Source of the DNA: Zygaena filipendulae
Taxonomy: Eukaryota; Arthropoda; Insecta; Lepidoptera; Zygaenidae
DNA: 64,000 bases
Assembly: GCA_907165275.2 (NCBI GenBank)
Contig: OU015655.1
Span: 10,986,501 to 11,050,500 of the forward strand
Direction of reading: 5' to 3'
A program made the translations under genes and the position numbers. This document shows positions 1-11,971 of this stretch, piece by piece (the first letter of the stretch is position 1; each line of letters starts with the position of its first letter). Below the pieces are notes generated by a model, which saw nothing but the letters and a program-made list of their open reading frames with translations, had not been told where the DNA came from and did not search any database.

Positions 1-1541
1 CCTTTCAATGTCAGAGATGATTACTTCGAGCTCCGTAGCAAAGTAAGAGTGTCAATACCAGATTGAAAATGATAGTGTCTATACATTTTCTTATATTTTC
101 ACGTAAGGAACTTTACGTAATATATATTCGATGAGAAATATTGAAAAAACATAGGTATTTTTTTTTTTCATTCTTAAACTTTATAATGATTTAATAGTAG
201 ATTAGTAGCCAAGGGCTGTAAGGCATCAATTGCAGCCCGAGTTATTTAGGCGCACGATTGATGCTTACACCCGAGCTAACTACTCTGCTTTACATCTCGA
301 TTGTGAGGTAAGTAGAAAAAAACCGGCATTACAAGAATAATAGTAGATTTTTTAGTTGATTTTTTTCAAGAACGAAATTGAGCTTCGCCGTTCGATATTT
401 AAAATTGATGACTATTATACTCATACGCAGACAAGGCTGAATAGCAAGCGACCTCTTTTGTCATTGGGCTGAATGCATGATGTCTATTGCCAGTATGATG
501 GTTAGATGTACGCGAACTTTTTGAAAGAGTGAAGAGCTTTTTTTTTAATTACTTACCGCCCTAGAGCTTTTCTAGTTACATTATTACCCTAGAGCGCTAA
601 TTGGTGACCTACAAGCCCCATTTGGGGGTAATAAGGACCTACTTACCGAATATGAGAGATGTAAAAAATATTCAGTCAGCCAGGTTGAAAGACGAAACTA
701 GGTTTTTTTGTAGTATCAACATAATATAACCGCGTGCTCTCTAAATATAGGCATTTTAAATAATAAAGTGAACAAGTGAACTTACTGTCTTTTCCTAACA
801 AGAAGACTGGCATAAAACATTCAGCGGACCAGGAAAACAGCTCACCATCTCGACACGCGAGTGTAGATCGAATATTCCATGGGCTCCTTGCTTACCTTGA
901 ATACGGGACGAACTGCCTCGCTCCTCGCTCACATATTCAACTGCTTCGCCTTAAAACACGTGCTGATCTTTTTTATCGGCATCCCGCTTAAATGGAATCC
1001 CGTTTCGCGAGTGATTTACATGACACCAAGAGTGAGATGCATATAATATTAAGAAACTATGTGCATAGAGCACCCAAATAAATGTTTCGAGAAGTTAATA
1101 GATAACCAAAAAATAACATGATCACATATTTTTCTTATACTTATTCATCGTACCCACATTTTCTGTCATTCTTAAAAGAAAGTACGTACTTAAACTTTAA
1201 ATGTGTGTTTTACTCGCCTTAATTTCGGAGTTCCCGCGGGAATTCTGGGACAAAACTACCTTATATCCTTCTTTGTACCCCTGACAATGTGTATGCAAAA
1301 TTTCATGATGATCGATTGAGCCGTTACGGCGTCGTGAAAGATAGACCGACAGACAGACAGAGTCATATAGATAATATTAGTAGGGATTGTATATGTACCT
1401 ACATTTAATGTTCAGATTAAAACTTCCTTGTAGCAATCGTCAAGATTTCGTTTTTCGTTTCGAAATCACAAAGTAATAAACTCTAAAGTGTGAAAGTGTG
1501 TTATAATGCATTTTATTAATTATATATTTTGTTTATTTTAG
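1..1541. other. Transporter intron (probable) with repeat remnants
   Basis: A+T-rich, no recognisable exon. The first 41 bases have an open frame that runs into a GTAAGA donor-like site at 42 and could be the end of an upstream transporter exon, but this is too short to assign. A stretch at 1220-1386 is a minus-oriented Helitron-like repeat. The region 776-991 is open for 71 codons but resembles nothing I recognise. Confidence 0.5.
1220..1386 (-). mobile_element. CTAG-ended Helitron-like repeat, truncated
   Basis: Body from TTTCGGAGTTCCCGCGGG through GACAGACAGACAGAG to AATATTAGTAGGGA; the CTAG end is missing. Confidence 0.6.
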
Positions 1542-1766
1542 TCGAAATCAAGAATGCAATTAATCGACGGCCTAATAAAGGGGTTAAATGCAACTGCACT
1601 TCTATTAGCCAGTATTAAAATGTCATCAATTATGTGGATATACGGAGTTGATAAGTTCTCAAACGATATAGAATTTTGGCTTGGTTTCAAGCCGACCAAG
1701 TTCTGGAAGTTGTCGTGGAGTTTGGCACCAATAGTTTTGTTTGTATGTATAATTTTGAGTGTTTTG
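1542..1766 (+). CDS. SLC6 transporter exon encoding TM10-TM11
   Basis: Follows a TTTATTTTAG acceptor and reads in one frame for 75 codons. It carries the family block WIYGVDKFSNDIEFWLGFKP (end of TM10 and intracellular loop) and a Trp/Lys-rich FWKLSW leading into TM11. The end is uncertain. The next exon demands phase 0, the frame hits TGA at 1776-1778, and the only phase-0 GT sites before it are weak: GTTTTG at 1761 or GTTGGC at 1767, used here. A much better donor, GTAAGC at 1793, lies after the stop. Either a weak donor is used, a small exon is missed, or a mutation has damaged this copy. Confidence 0.72.
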
Positions 1767-4700
1767 GTTGGCATATGAACATATGTAAGCTTCCATTATT
1801 TAGGTACTGTTACTATCTCCTTGCTTGATGTGACTTCCAAAAAAATTGCGCTAAATAAATCATCGGTCAAGTGAAGTATATATGTATTCAAAATAGTTTT
1901 TTTTTTATTATTAAAATATGTAACAAACCTACTTAATTTTTATCGAAAATTTGGATTTACTCTATTGAACAATGGTAGCTTGACTCGAGACACTTACTAG
2001 CCTAATAATGAAGTTAGCCTAATTAAAGAAGTCTGAAAATGAAAAATGAAAAATAAATCTATTATTATATAAGTACCTACACACGAGTCCAGCGCGAGCG
2101 GTACTCGCTAGCTAGCTAGCTAGCTAAATAGCACTTATAGTACTAGCACTAGTACTAGTACTAGACCTATCCTAGCACAACAAACTAGCCTCGTAATTCG
2201 TATATATATCAGTCATTAGGCGGCTAAATTTCGTCGCGCGCCTGTCAAAGTAACGCCTACATATTTTTCAATCATTTATACATATTTACAGTAATACTAT
2301 ATGGCCGAATAATAATAATATACAGCTACATTTTTAACTCAGATAGAAATTGTTGTTATGAATCAGACCGTCTTACACTAATTGCTGGCGATAAAAATAA
2401 AATAAGTATATTATGTACTTAGTGCTATATATAGGTATGTTTATTGCGTGGGTTTACCTTTACAGGAGCTCATTTCCTTGTTCGTATACTTCGTATATCA
2501 AGGGTATAATACCTACATACATTCATCACATATTTATTATGAAAACTGACTCATGTTTTATTAGATTAATTTTCAACAGAGAATTTTCCTGAAAATTCTT
2601 CTCTTGTAGCAAATGGATCCTTTCATATGACAAGCCATACCAAGAATTTTACTTTATTTATTCAAATTTGTGCATTTATATGATTATTTTTTTTATTTTC
2701 TCTATTTACTTCACACCCACGGTTGGAAAAAGCCTTCCATTTATTATCGTTTTATTATACCCAGTGTTGGACCGTAGTTATTATTATAACTCGGTAAGAT
2801 TCCAACCCCTTAAAGTTTTGTTTGTCAACATCTATGCAAAGTAATTTCTAGTATACCCTAAAAACGGTGCAGCCTCCATGTTGTTTTTAAAACAGGAATA
2901 CTATAAAAATATAATTATTATCTATACCTACTTATATGTATATTAAGTATTACTAGAAAAAAAATTTGGGTGTTTGTTTAATTGTAATGCATAAACTCAA
3001 AAACTTAAATCGATTCTTTTGTTGATTCTGAACAAACGATAGTATTTCAAGGGTTAGTATTTAGTAAGTATATTACGTATATTAAATATAACGTTGTATA
3101 CTTGTTATCATAATTATTATGTTTCTGATAGTTTACAATAAAACATGTAAATATTCCTAAATGGAATACAAACCATAAACAAAATGAAAACCTATTCGGA
3201 GGGTGTTAGAGCTCATAATAATTCAGAGTTGACTTAAGTGTGAAAAATGCAATTGAGTCTCGGATAACAACATAAAACAAATCACAGTTTGGAAACTGTG
3301 AAATTTATTTCCGCAATAGTTTTGTATTTCCGGTTTGGGTCAATTGTGAAATAATCCTTAATAAAGCTTTTGAAATACATATACTGCTTCACTGCACTCG
3401 CTTTCTGATCGCTTTAATCCTTCGATCGGTTAAACCTCTTTACTTCTCTCGCTTCTTACAAGTTCACAAATTTAACTGTACGTTGCTAGTTTTTTTCAGT
3501 TTCGGAATTACTTTAAGACCTCTATAGTCCAACAGGATCAAAATATTTTTGAATCGCTAGAACTACTTTCGTACTCGAAATCGCAAGATTCATAGGCGAA
3601 TCCTTAAGGATACCCATAAGGATACTCCTTATACTGTGGGTATAAACGACTTAATACATCATAAGATTTAGATAATTTTGATCTTGAAATATTTGTGGAA
3701 GTTCAAGGAAGGTTTAAGAAGTAAATTACTTTTGAGTTCCTGCGGGGATCCCGCTGGTGAAACCACGCGGCACAGCTAGTTTATTTTATAAATATACTAT
3801 TTTATGTGTTTGAATTTTTTTAAATTTAATTTGAATTAATATTCTCAGTCGTTCCATGTAAGCAAAGTGTACGAGGTCTCACAATGCATAATATCGAATG
3901 ATGAACAAAAACTCACGGCTGGCTTATGGGTGCTGCTAATATTTCTGCTTTTACCGATTTATTTCATAAAAACAGTGGCAAAATATTTGTTAAATAACGT
4001 AAGTAAGTAGGTATTTTATAATATTTATTAGGTAGGTACTTACCTATAAATGGAGTGGAGCTTTAATGCATTGATGCATTCTACACTTCTAAACTTATAA
4101 AGAGGCAAAGTTTGTGAGTTTGTTGAGTTTGTGATGTTGTAATCTCTGGATCTACTAAACCGATTTTGAAAATTCTTTTACTTGTAGGAAGCTACGATAG
4201 TCCGGAGTTTTTATGAACATTTCAATTTCAATATGAGTTCTATTTATAAATCGTTCTTAATTATATGACCATCACTGTATATATAGATATATACAAGAAC
4301 TGCTCGTTTAAAGATAGTAGATTACTGTTAAATTTGACTTTATTTAGTCAGTCTTTGAAATGACTGAGTCACACGCGCTAAGTACCTATATAGGTATTAT
4401 TTTCATCTATAGGCACATAATTACAAATAAAAATTTTGTCCGTTTGTAATTCCAAATTAACAGTTTTTCACTAAATGCTTATGAAAGTATAATATACAGG
4501 TACTTACATAAGAAAATCTATTTTTTTTATTTTTGTCTGTCTATCTGTTAGTCACGTTATGGGTAATCTCTGAAACGACTGAAGCTATTCTAACGGGAGT
4601 TTCACTGGCAGATATATAGCTAATATTATAAGGGGTAACTCTTATTTTGGAAAAAAAAAGTTCTTGTGGTAGGAAATCAAAAATATTTTTCGCACGCTCT

Positions 4701-7700
4701 TTCTTCGACTTTTGCGTATTTATTACATGGGCACCAATAATTTTGTTTGGATTTATTTTTGGTACAGAATTTCATTGGCCTGTTTGTGAGCAGTCCAAAA
4801 TACGGCCCTCCAGATCGGGAGGATCGTGAAATGAGGAGGCATTACGACGAGTTCGTGCAACACTACCACAAAATATGCAGACACAACTGTCTGTCTTTCG
4901 TTCATGTGAGTATTATTTTATTAATCTACATATTGAACTAATATTCAGAGATTCTATAATTTTTTTTACTGATAGGAGGAAATTAGAGATGGCCCCTGAG
5001 TGATGTAGGACACTTTTTAATATCTCGGAATAAGGAGTTCCCGCTGGAGTGACAAAATTCAAGGTACCTACATTAGGTAACATTCAAAATTCAAGGTAAA
5101 ATATTTTCAATGAAAATCAGTTTTGAAGGAGACATTATCTGCGTCGCGTTGTGTAGTTTAAAATTAAATATGGGATATATAACTGTATTATATATGGGAT
5201 ATATATTTGGCTGTTTTTTATTTATTAATTTTGTGTGAAAATATTGAATTCTACTTATCAATTAGCCACTGTACTCTTGTGCGAGCACTCCGACTCCGAC
5301 CTATCGCTCGCCATTCGATTCCTGTCGAGTGCCGTTTCAAGTCAACGTCGGAGAGAAGTCGATTCGTGTTTGAACTCGAGTTGCTAATCAAACGCTCGAC
5401 CGACGAGTTCCGCTGTTGACGCGAATCGATTCATTAAATTCATATTCTAGTGCATCACTCTGCCTGGCGCAGATTTTATTGCAAACGAAAAATGTTTTCT
5501 TAGTAAACTTGTGACTAGGTAGGTATAAGGTATTGCGTTTGGTCTTTATTATTCCTGAGTGTAATCTATATTATAGGTATCTATGTATATAGGTTATAAT
5601 TATAAGTAAATGAATCCTGCTGGAACAATTTCGCTAATTCTTTTTTTGTTATTTGTTATTGCCAGGAGAAGAATAAAGGAAGTTTGGAGTTCCTGCGGGA
5701 ATTCTCCGAAAATTACGCAGGTGAAACCGCGGGGTACAGCTAGTACACGTATAAAATTCCACAAATTAAAATGAAGAGAACCATCTCTCTAGTCGGTAGG
5801 TATAGGTAGCTTATATATATGTATTTTATATGGGTCATGACCACTGTTCAGTTGGAAAAAGTTATTTTCAAAAAGCAATCAAATGAATAAATGCATGGTT
5901 CACCAATGCCATTTGACTTTGTTCAAGTTCAATATCAACATTCCGTTTTGTCATTTTTCAATTAGTTCGTAGAAAATATAAGGCAAAGCTCGTTTCACGA
6001 CAACCGCAAGTTTCCTTTACAATACTATGTCATCACGACAACATGACATTTTCATATTGATTTTTAACTTAATCCGGTATATTTTTATACTAGCTGTTCC
6101 CCGCGGTTTCACCCGCGGTAATTTCGGAGATCCCGCAGGAATTCTGGGACACAAAGTACCCTATGTCTTTTTCTGTGTCCCTGACAACGTGTATGCAAAA
6201 TTTCATGAGATTCCACCGGCGTCAATTTTGGAGTTCCCACGGGAGTTCTGGGATAAAAAGTACCCTATGTCCTTTTCTGTACCTCTGACAACGTCAAAAC
6301 AAAATCATGATGATCGGTTGAGCCGTTAAGACGTGAAAGCATAACAGACAGACAGACAGAGTTACTTTCACATTGATTAGCGTGGAATAGTTATGGATTT
6401 ATTACAATAAATAAGGTAGCATAAACAAATCTGTGAACGGAACATTTGCTAGATATAAGCTATATATTAAAAAAAAAAAATGTGCAAATATTGAATGTGA
6501 CTATTTACAAAACTTTTATTGACCTAGATATTTGAATTATTTCTGTTAAAGTATATAATACAGTATAGTAAAACACACTATATCGTCCCTACATAAACCA
6601 CGTAGAACAATTATTACAAAATAGTTTGTCGCCACAAGCATTCGATCTCGTAAGTGTAGGTACAATTACAATACCTATTTCACACTACATGGATAGGGAA
6701 TATGCATTAACCGTCAATTACTGGAACGTGTAAAGTTGCAGTCACACTACAAACTTTGAAAGCGAAGCTGCCAACAAACGTTCACAAATCGTGGAACTTT
6801 TACTTTGGAAAGTGAAGGTGAAAGTTCTATATTATATTATCTTTATCTATACACCTTTTTTGGTTCTACAATTACTCCACGTCTACTAAACTAGTTATAT
6901 TAATTGATGACCGCTAAAGTGCTAAAATATTAACGTGTTTCTATACGCGTTTTAAGGAGGTAATTTACTCCCTAATACCTTAATACAGGGTACTATTATT
7001 TTTATAAGCATTCATTGACCCTTATTGACACATGACATTTTTTTTTTAATCATATTTTAATATTGTTCATCAATCAACGTAGGTGAGCAATAAATCCGAT
7101 GCTTGAGTTGATTGTCCATCTATACAAATCCATGGAAAAACTATTTTTAATAACAAACACTTGTTATATATTATGTTTAGTTGTTGTATACGTATGCTGT
7201 AAATCTTTATGTCGTGTCAAATAAAGTTGATCAATTCAATTAAATGTTTTATATTCAATTACAACAACAAAGTTATAATTATTATGTGTTTACAAACGGC
7301 TTCGTCATTCGTCAATGTATCGGTGCTCGTGTTAAAATGACAAATGTACAATTCGTAAATGAACAAATTATACGATTTGCCTGTAACATAATATTATGAT
7401 GCACCTAATACTTATAGAGAAAACATGTACCTACTGGTCATTGATTAATATGTACGCTTTAGCTCTGCAGCCGTTTGAGTCACGTAGATGTGACTCAACC
7501 TTTATGAAAACCGCCATCCGCAAACAGCTATCAATTCCCAGAATGCCTTATTTTGATTCCTTTCAGGAAAATACGGATTGCAACCACTTGCCATTGATGA
7601 CGCAATGCAGCAATAAATCAGAACTGTCGTCTATGAAATCTGAATCGGACAAGGATCTAACTCCTATATACCAAGCAGCTGGACCCACCACCCACCCATC

Positions 7701-7737
7701 CATGAGTGAAATAAACATCATACATCGCAAAAAATAA
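1542..7737 (+). CDS. SLC6-family Na+-coupled transporter, 3' part (4 exons)
   Basis: The last four coding exons of a neurotransmitter:sodium symporter (SLC6) family gene: 1542-1766, 3849-3998, 4768-4905 and 7567-7737, all phase 0, giving 227 residues of the C-terminal third. Seen: a WIYGVDKFSNDIEFWLGFKP block followed by FWKLSW and a hydrophobic stretch, as in the TM10/intracellular loop/TM11 region of SLC6 proteins; then a TM12-like segment (LWVLLIFLLLPIYF); then a charged tail. Family knowledge: such proteins couple Na+ (often Cl-) gradients to uptake of amino acids or amines across the plasma membrane. The substrate sites (TM1, TM3, TM6, TM8) are upstream of the window, so the substrate cannot be assigned. 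The gene lies 6.1 kb upstream of the GABA receptor gene on the same strand. The 3' end of the first exon is doubtful (see that entry), so a decayed copy is not fully excluded. Confidence 0.82.
1767..3848. other. Transporter intron
   Basis: A+T-rich intron of about 2.1 kb without coding signal. It contains a (GCTA)n tract followed by CTAGTA repeats at 2106-2165 and a short plus-strand fragment of the CTAG-ended repeat family at about 3721-3780. Confidence 0.6.
2106..2165. repeat. (GCTA)n and CTAGTA tract
   Basis: Five GCTA units followed by four ACTAGT-type units in a transporter intron. Confidence 0.75.
3849..3998 (+). CDS. SLC6 transporter exon encoding TM12
   Basis: Fifty codons between an ATTCTCAG acceptor and a strong GTAAGT donor, phase 0 on both sides. 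A polar extracellular-type stretch (residues 1-23) precedes a membrane segment LWVLLIFLLLPIYFIKTVAK, with Pro in the helix as is usual for TM12 of this family. The other two frames contain stops early in the block. Confidence 0.8.
3999..4767. other. Transporter intron
   Basis: A 769-bp A+T-rich intron bounded by a GTAAGT donor and a GTACAG acceptor. I see only simple A/T-rich sequence and short direct repeats in it. Confidence 0.6.
4768..4905 (+). CDS. SLC6 transporter exon encoding start of C-terminal tail
   Basis: Forty-six codons between a TTTTGGTACAG acceptor and a CAT|GTGAGT donor, phase 0 on both sides. The peptide starts NFIGLFVSSPKYGPPDREDR and continues as a charged His/Arg-rich stretch. 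The short S-P-x-Y-G-P motif just after TM12 followed by a basic tail is a familiar arrangement in SLC6 proteins. The codon after the donor is in an A+T-rich intron with stops. Confidence 0.78.
4906..7566. other. Transporter last intron
   Basis: A 2.7-kb intron. It holds a plus fragment of the CTAG-ended repeat near 5676-5742, a longer minus copy at 6090-6368 and otherwise A+T-rich unique-looking sequence. Short open frames at 5207-5419 and 6027-6329 are repeat-derived or fortuitous. Confidence 0.6.
6090..6368 (-). mobile_element. CTAG-ended Helitron-like repeat with duplicated body
   Basis: Minus copy starting CTAGCTGTTCCCCGCGG; the segment CCCGCAGGAATTCTGGGA ... CCCTGACAACGTG is repeated in tandem, then GACAGACAGACAGAG. 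Lies in the last intron of the transporter gene. Confidence 0.65.
7567..7737 (+). CDS. SLC6 transporter last coding exon
   Basis: Begins after a polypyrimidine acceptor (GATTCCTTTCAG), continues in the phase left by the preceding exon and ends at TAA 7735-7737, giving 56 residues of polar, Ser/Thr-rich cytoplasmic tail. Low complexity and lack of conservation are normal for this part of the family, so assignment rests on splice phase, codon content and position. An AATAAA overlaps the stop codon (7733-7738); no clearly better polyadenylation signal was seen in the next 150 bases. Confidence 0.62.
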   Translation, partial: ENTDCNHLPLMTQCSNKSELSSMKSESDKDLTPIYQAAGPTTHPSMSEINIIHRKK

Positions 7738-8044
7738 ATTTTTTATGTTTTGTTTTATTTATACATTTATTATTATTTATCTAAGCGTTTTGTTGTAGGT
7801 TATCATTCATAATATAATTTTAATTAACTAATTTGGCTTTTGGTTGGTTTCTTTATTTTCTTTCATAACTTACTACGGGTACATACCTACTAAACTTGGT
7901 ATGTGTTATTATTTATACTTACCACCAGTATTTACTACTATACAAAATTACTTGTCTCGAGAAAATCAAGGGTTTCCGAAATTCACGCAGACGAAGCCGC
8001 GGGAAACAGCGTGGTGTGTAGGTAGTATGTTATAATAATTTACT

Positions 8045-8314
8045 TCTATATATAAAAATCTCGTGTCACACTGTTTGTTATTGAACTTCTCGCCTTGACC
8101 GATTTTTATGAAATTTTCTGTGTAATGTGTATCTGTAAACCTATTTGTTAGGTAATAGGTCATAGGCTATTTTTGTACCCCTAGGTGATAAGGGTGGCTA
8201 CTCAGAATTTTTTTTCGACAAATAGTTATGGAGTTATTTTGGAGTCAATTTTTATTTTGGAGTTCCTGCTGGAATTCCGACACTCACGCGGATGAAACCG
8301 CGGGGCACAGCTAG
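8045..8314 (+). mobile_element. CTAG-ended Helitron-like repeat, variant subfamily
   Basis: Begins TCTATATATAAAAATCTCG, has ATGAAATTTTCTGTGTAATG in the body, and ends GGGGCACAGCTAG before T. Confidence 0.62.
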
Positions 8315-8974
8315 TAGTATAATATAATCACAGAGGTATCATGATGATAAAAGAGAGAGTTGAAGGAACTCAGAATTTGACAGGGGAAAATACAAGGGAA
8401 GAAGAAGAAGATTTGCCATTACATAACTAATTCGCCATCTCTGTATGTTTTTTATTATTATAGTATAGTATACCTAATGTTAACCAATATTGACTACTCC
8501 TGTATTTATTTACCAGTTAACAAGTTGTAATCGAAAGAGCTAGCCCATCGATTTATTAAAAACCGTTTCCGATGGAAATAATATTTCATAAAAAAAAATA
8601 CCAAACCAGACACGTAAAACCAATTTATTTTTAACGATTAACGGAAAACTACGTGGAGCGTTAGTCGATGCGAGCCGAGAGCACCTCGCTACCATTATAA
8701 AATAACTAACTACGGTACCGAAGAGCACTTGGCGGCAAGTATGAGGTTATTGAAAATAATATTCTCTTTAAAAATAAATAAGGCATTCCTCTGCAGTAGT
8801 CGAGTTATTTGCAGAACTGATGGAAAAATGTAACTTTCAGCTAGAAAGTTTTTTAATAAACTTTTTTTCTATCTTTAATATCGGTTTAAAACTCCTTTTC
8901 AACGACTTCACAAATGAGTTTTCAATGCATCTTTTTTAGGTTACATGATATTTGTAAAGGTACCTACCTACTTT

Positions 8975-9160
8975 AGTGTCCGGGGTATGAAAATTTAAAT
9001 TCTATTTAGTCGGTCAGTCAGTACCTGTTCAAATTAATGAAAAATACTATTATTAGATAAATAAAGCGCATTAAAGTTTAGGAGCTGGGGCTCGTGACGT
9101 CATAACTAAGTAGAGTATAAACTGCAGTAAGACGTGACGTCATGCGACACTTCCACTCAA
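8975..9160 (+). repeat. Uninterrupted copy of the repeat that hosts the foldback element
   Basis: Contains GGTATGAAAATT, CTATTTAGTCGGTCAGTCAG, ATTAAAGTTTAGGAGC and two TGACGTCAT motifs. The order matches the two flanks of the 22.8-30.6 kb element when inverted, with no insertion between them, so it serves as a related empty site. Confidence 0.72.
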
Positions 9161-9474
9161 TTTATGGCTGTTAACTTTTGATTACGTAGTAAAAGAAAAC
9201 ACGTGTGCAATATTTTTATTAATCTACATGAAAAACTAAAATCTAGTCAACTAGCCTAATCTTAACAAATTGCATATCATTCAGTCGTTTGCACATTGCT
9301 TAATTTTGACTTGTTGCCCAATTCTCATCCTGATATATTATTATGAATCTAGACAATAATGTTTAACAACTTATTTGAGATTAGTACGTATCGGTGTCGA
9401 CGGTGTCTACAAAGCCGTCTTGTGCTGTTACAATCTACATACTCCCAATAACACACTTCTAGAGAGCTACAGCA

Positions 9475-9842
9475 CAGGGGCGTAGCTACCGCCGTATCAG
9501 CCGTATGATACGGCCCGTATTAATGATACGGGACCCCCGGGCTACAGAGGCCCCTAACGTGTGTAAAAAAATTGTAAATTTTAAGAAAATTGAAATTCTC
9601 TTCAGCTATAGATGATTTAGGAAATCAATTTACCAAAGTAAAAGGCATGAAAAGTGTACATTTAATTTGAATTGTTCGGCTAGCTCAATTTCTAGGGCAG
9701 GGAGCGATAACCTATATTCAATAAATATTTATTTATATTTAATGCAAGCATTTTTGTTGCTTTTTTAAAAAATCTTTAACCTTCATTTGGGCCCCCCAAC
9801 TAATTTTGATACAGGGCCCCTCCGAGGCACACTACTCCACTG
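9475..9842. mobile_element. hAT-like non-autonomous element
   Basis: CAGGGGCGTAG at the left and an inverse-like CTACTCCACTG at the right bound a 368-bp stretch with GGGACCCCCGGGC and TTTGGGCCCCCC blocks near the ends. No exact 8-bp duplication; GAGCTACA and GAGCTATA sit close to the two ends but not symmetrically. Boundaries are tentative. Confidence 0.45.
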
Positions 9843-11892
9843 GAGCTATAGCTACCTAGATATCGACGGGGATAGTGTAAAACCGCGAATCTACTACAGG
9901 TAGGGAGCGCGTATCTGCACTACAGATAAGTTTACAGGAGAAGGTTAAAACTGTATTATGTTTTTATTTTAACAGATCTTGGACTCGTTTTTACGTAGCG
10001 AGTATCTACCTAATAATAATAATTTATCTATTCTGTGTATTGTTAACAACAATGATCTAATATGTTAATGCTATTTATTAAGGCTACATTTGCCACATAC
10101 CTACGCGGTTTTATGAAATGCTAGTTACGCGGATAAATTGCACTATCCCCGACGATAATTACATGACGGTCAATGTAAAAAAGGTAAATCGGTAAAAACT
10201 CTAACCGGTTAGGTATTGTAACTAAACTAAACATGATTGCGAATGTATTTTTGTTTGATACGCTTTCACGTCTTGACTACTAAACAGGTCAAGACATTGC
10301 CAGGAGTAGGTACAGAAAAGCACATAAGGTTCTTGTAATTCCGGAATTCCCACGGGAACCTCTCGCTCGTTTGGTTACAGCAATAAGGACTTGTTTTATT
10401 ATAATAATTATATACTAGCTGTCCGCGCTTTTGTCTCGCGGTTCATATCTGTACGTATCTATGCCTACATCTCGAGCAGTGTGAATAGAGCATCGGAACC
10501 GTACAGGCGTCTTTTGTAAATAAACGGTGTATGTTGGTATTTTCCCACATTTTTTTTTGGCACGTGTCTGGCACGGATCATGTCTGGCCCGCTCAATGTC
10601 TGTAAATATAAATGGACCTTTACTAAACCCACGCGCGTTGCACAGGCCACAGCCAGTAAGTAGTTAGCAATGCCTGATAAGTCAGAGTAATAAATCTGAA
10701 GGTTGACTGTCAGAGAATACCACTGTGGCATTAAGTCCACCTTTCGTACCATAAAGTGCATAAAGTTTTTAATAAATAAATAAATGAGTACTGTCGATAA
10801 TAACCGAAAACTAACATTGACGTCATTATAATTAAGCGTTAAGTTCAAAATCCTAATCATATTTTGTTTATTTATTTGCAATAATTTCAAGCTTTTAAAC
10901 TAGGTACTCAACTAGTCAAAACGAAATCTATACTATAATAAAAGAGTAGAATTCGCGATTCTGTACATTGAATATTTTTACCTAAAATTGAGAGGGGTGA
11001 TAAAAGAAGAGTAGCCAAGTCAAAAAAAAAAAGATCATAGGATACTATGACTCGCGGAAATTAACGCAAGTGAAACCGCAGGTAACATACGCAAAAAAAA
11101 TATTAATGAACCTTCCACGTGACGCTTTGAACATGTGAAATCTTGGTTAAGTAAAACCACATAGTAGAACTATCCTTGACATTCTACTAAAAGTGAAAAC
11201 CGGTATAGAAATCTGTGGTCGTAGGCAAGCAACCTATATAGAAACAACCCGGACCGCCGCGCCGTCGTCCGCATACGTCACTCGGCTCCGCTGCCACCAG
11301 GATGAATTTCCCCGGTACAATAACTTTGTACAGTCAGGCACAATGAACCAGCTAAATTACCTTCACTACGAATGAAAGGCATACGCTGCGGCGGTATACC
11401 AAAGTCTCATATAATAAAAGAAACAAAAATTAGTTTTGCACGTTACCCTACCTACCTATGTACCTACAAATAATAATGTACCTAAGCTCGGTATTTCTCT
11501 AATGCAGAGAGTTTATTACTTATCGATAATTGTTTTTTTTGTATTAGTGAGGCTTTTGTTCAAAAAGTGTTCGAATTATGATTAATTGTCAGATTAGATA
11601 TAAATCTACCTATCTATCTACAATCTTTAATCTTTAATCTCGGAAACGGCTCCAACGATTTTCATGAAATTTAGTATGCCGGGGATTTCGGGGGCGATAA
11701 ATCGATCTAGCTACCTAGGTTTCATTTTTAGAAAACGTGTTTTCAGGCAGTGAAAAATGAGCGTTTGGTACTGCTTTTCTACTTAACAACAGCGAGCGTA
11801 CAGCTACGAGCGAAGCTTATGGTCGCCCAGATATTATATATTATTTTGATACTAACCTTCCTAGTTCCTACACAAAAATCTACCATATTTTT

Positions 11893-11939
11893 AACCGACT
11901 TCCAAAAAGGAGGAGGTTCTATGTTCGATTGTATGTATG

Positions 11940-11971
<32 letters not shown>

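Noticed and set aside
1..45. Partial upstream transporter exon
   Set aside because: An open stretch before a GTAAGA site is suggestive, but 41 bases cannot be matched to SLC6 with confidence.
10465..10890. 141-codon minus-strand open frame
   Set aside because: Starts in a CTAG-ended repeat remnant and shows no domain; probably repeat-derived non-coding sequence.
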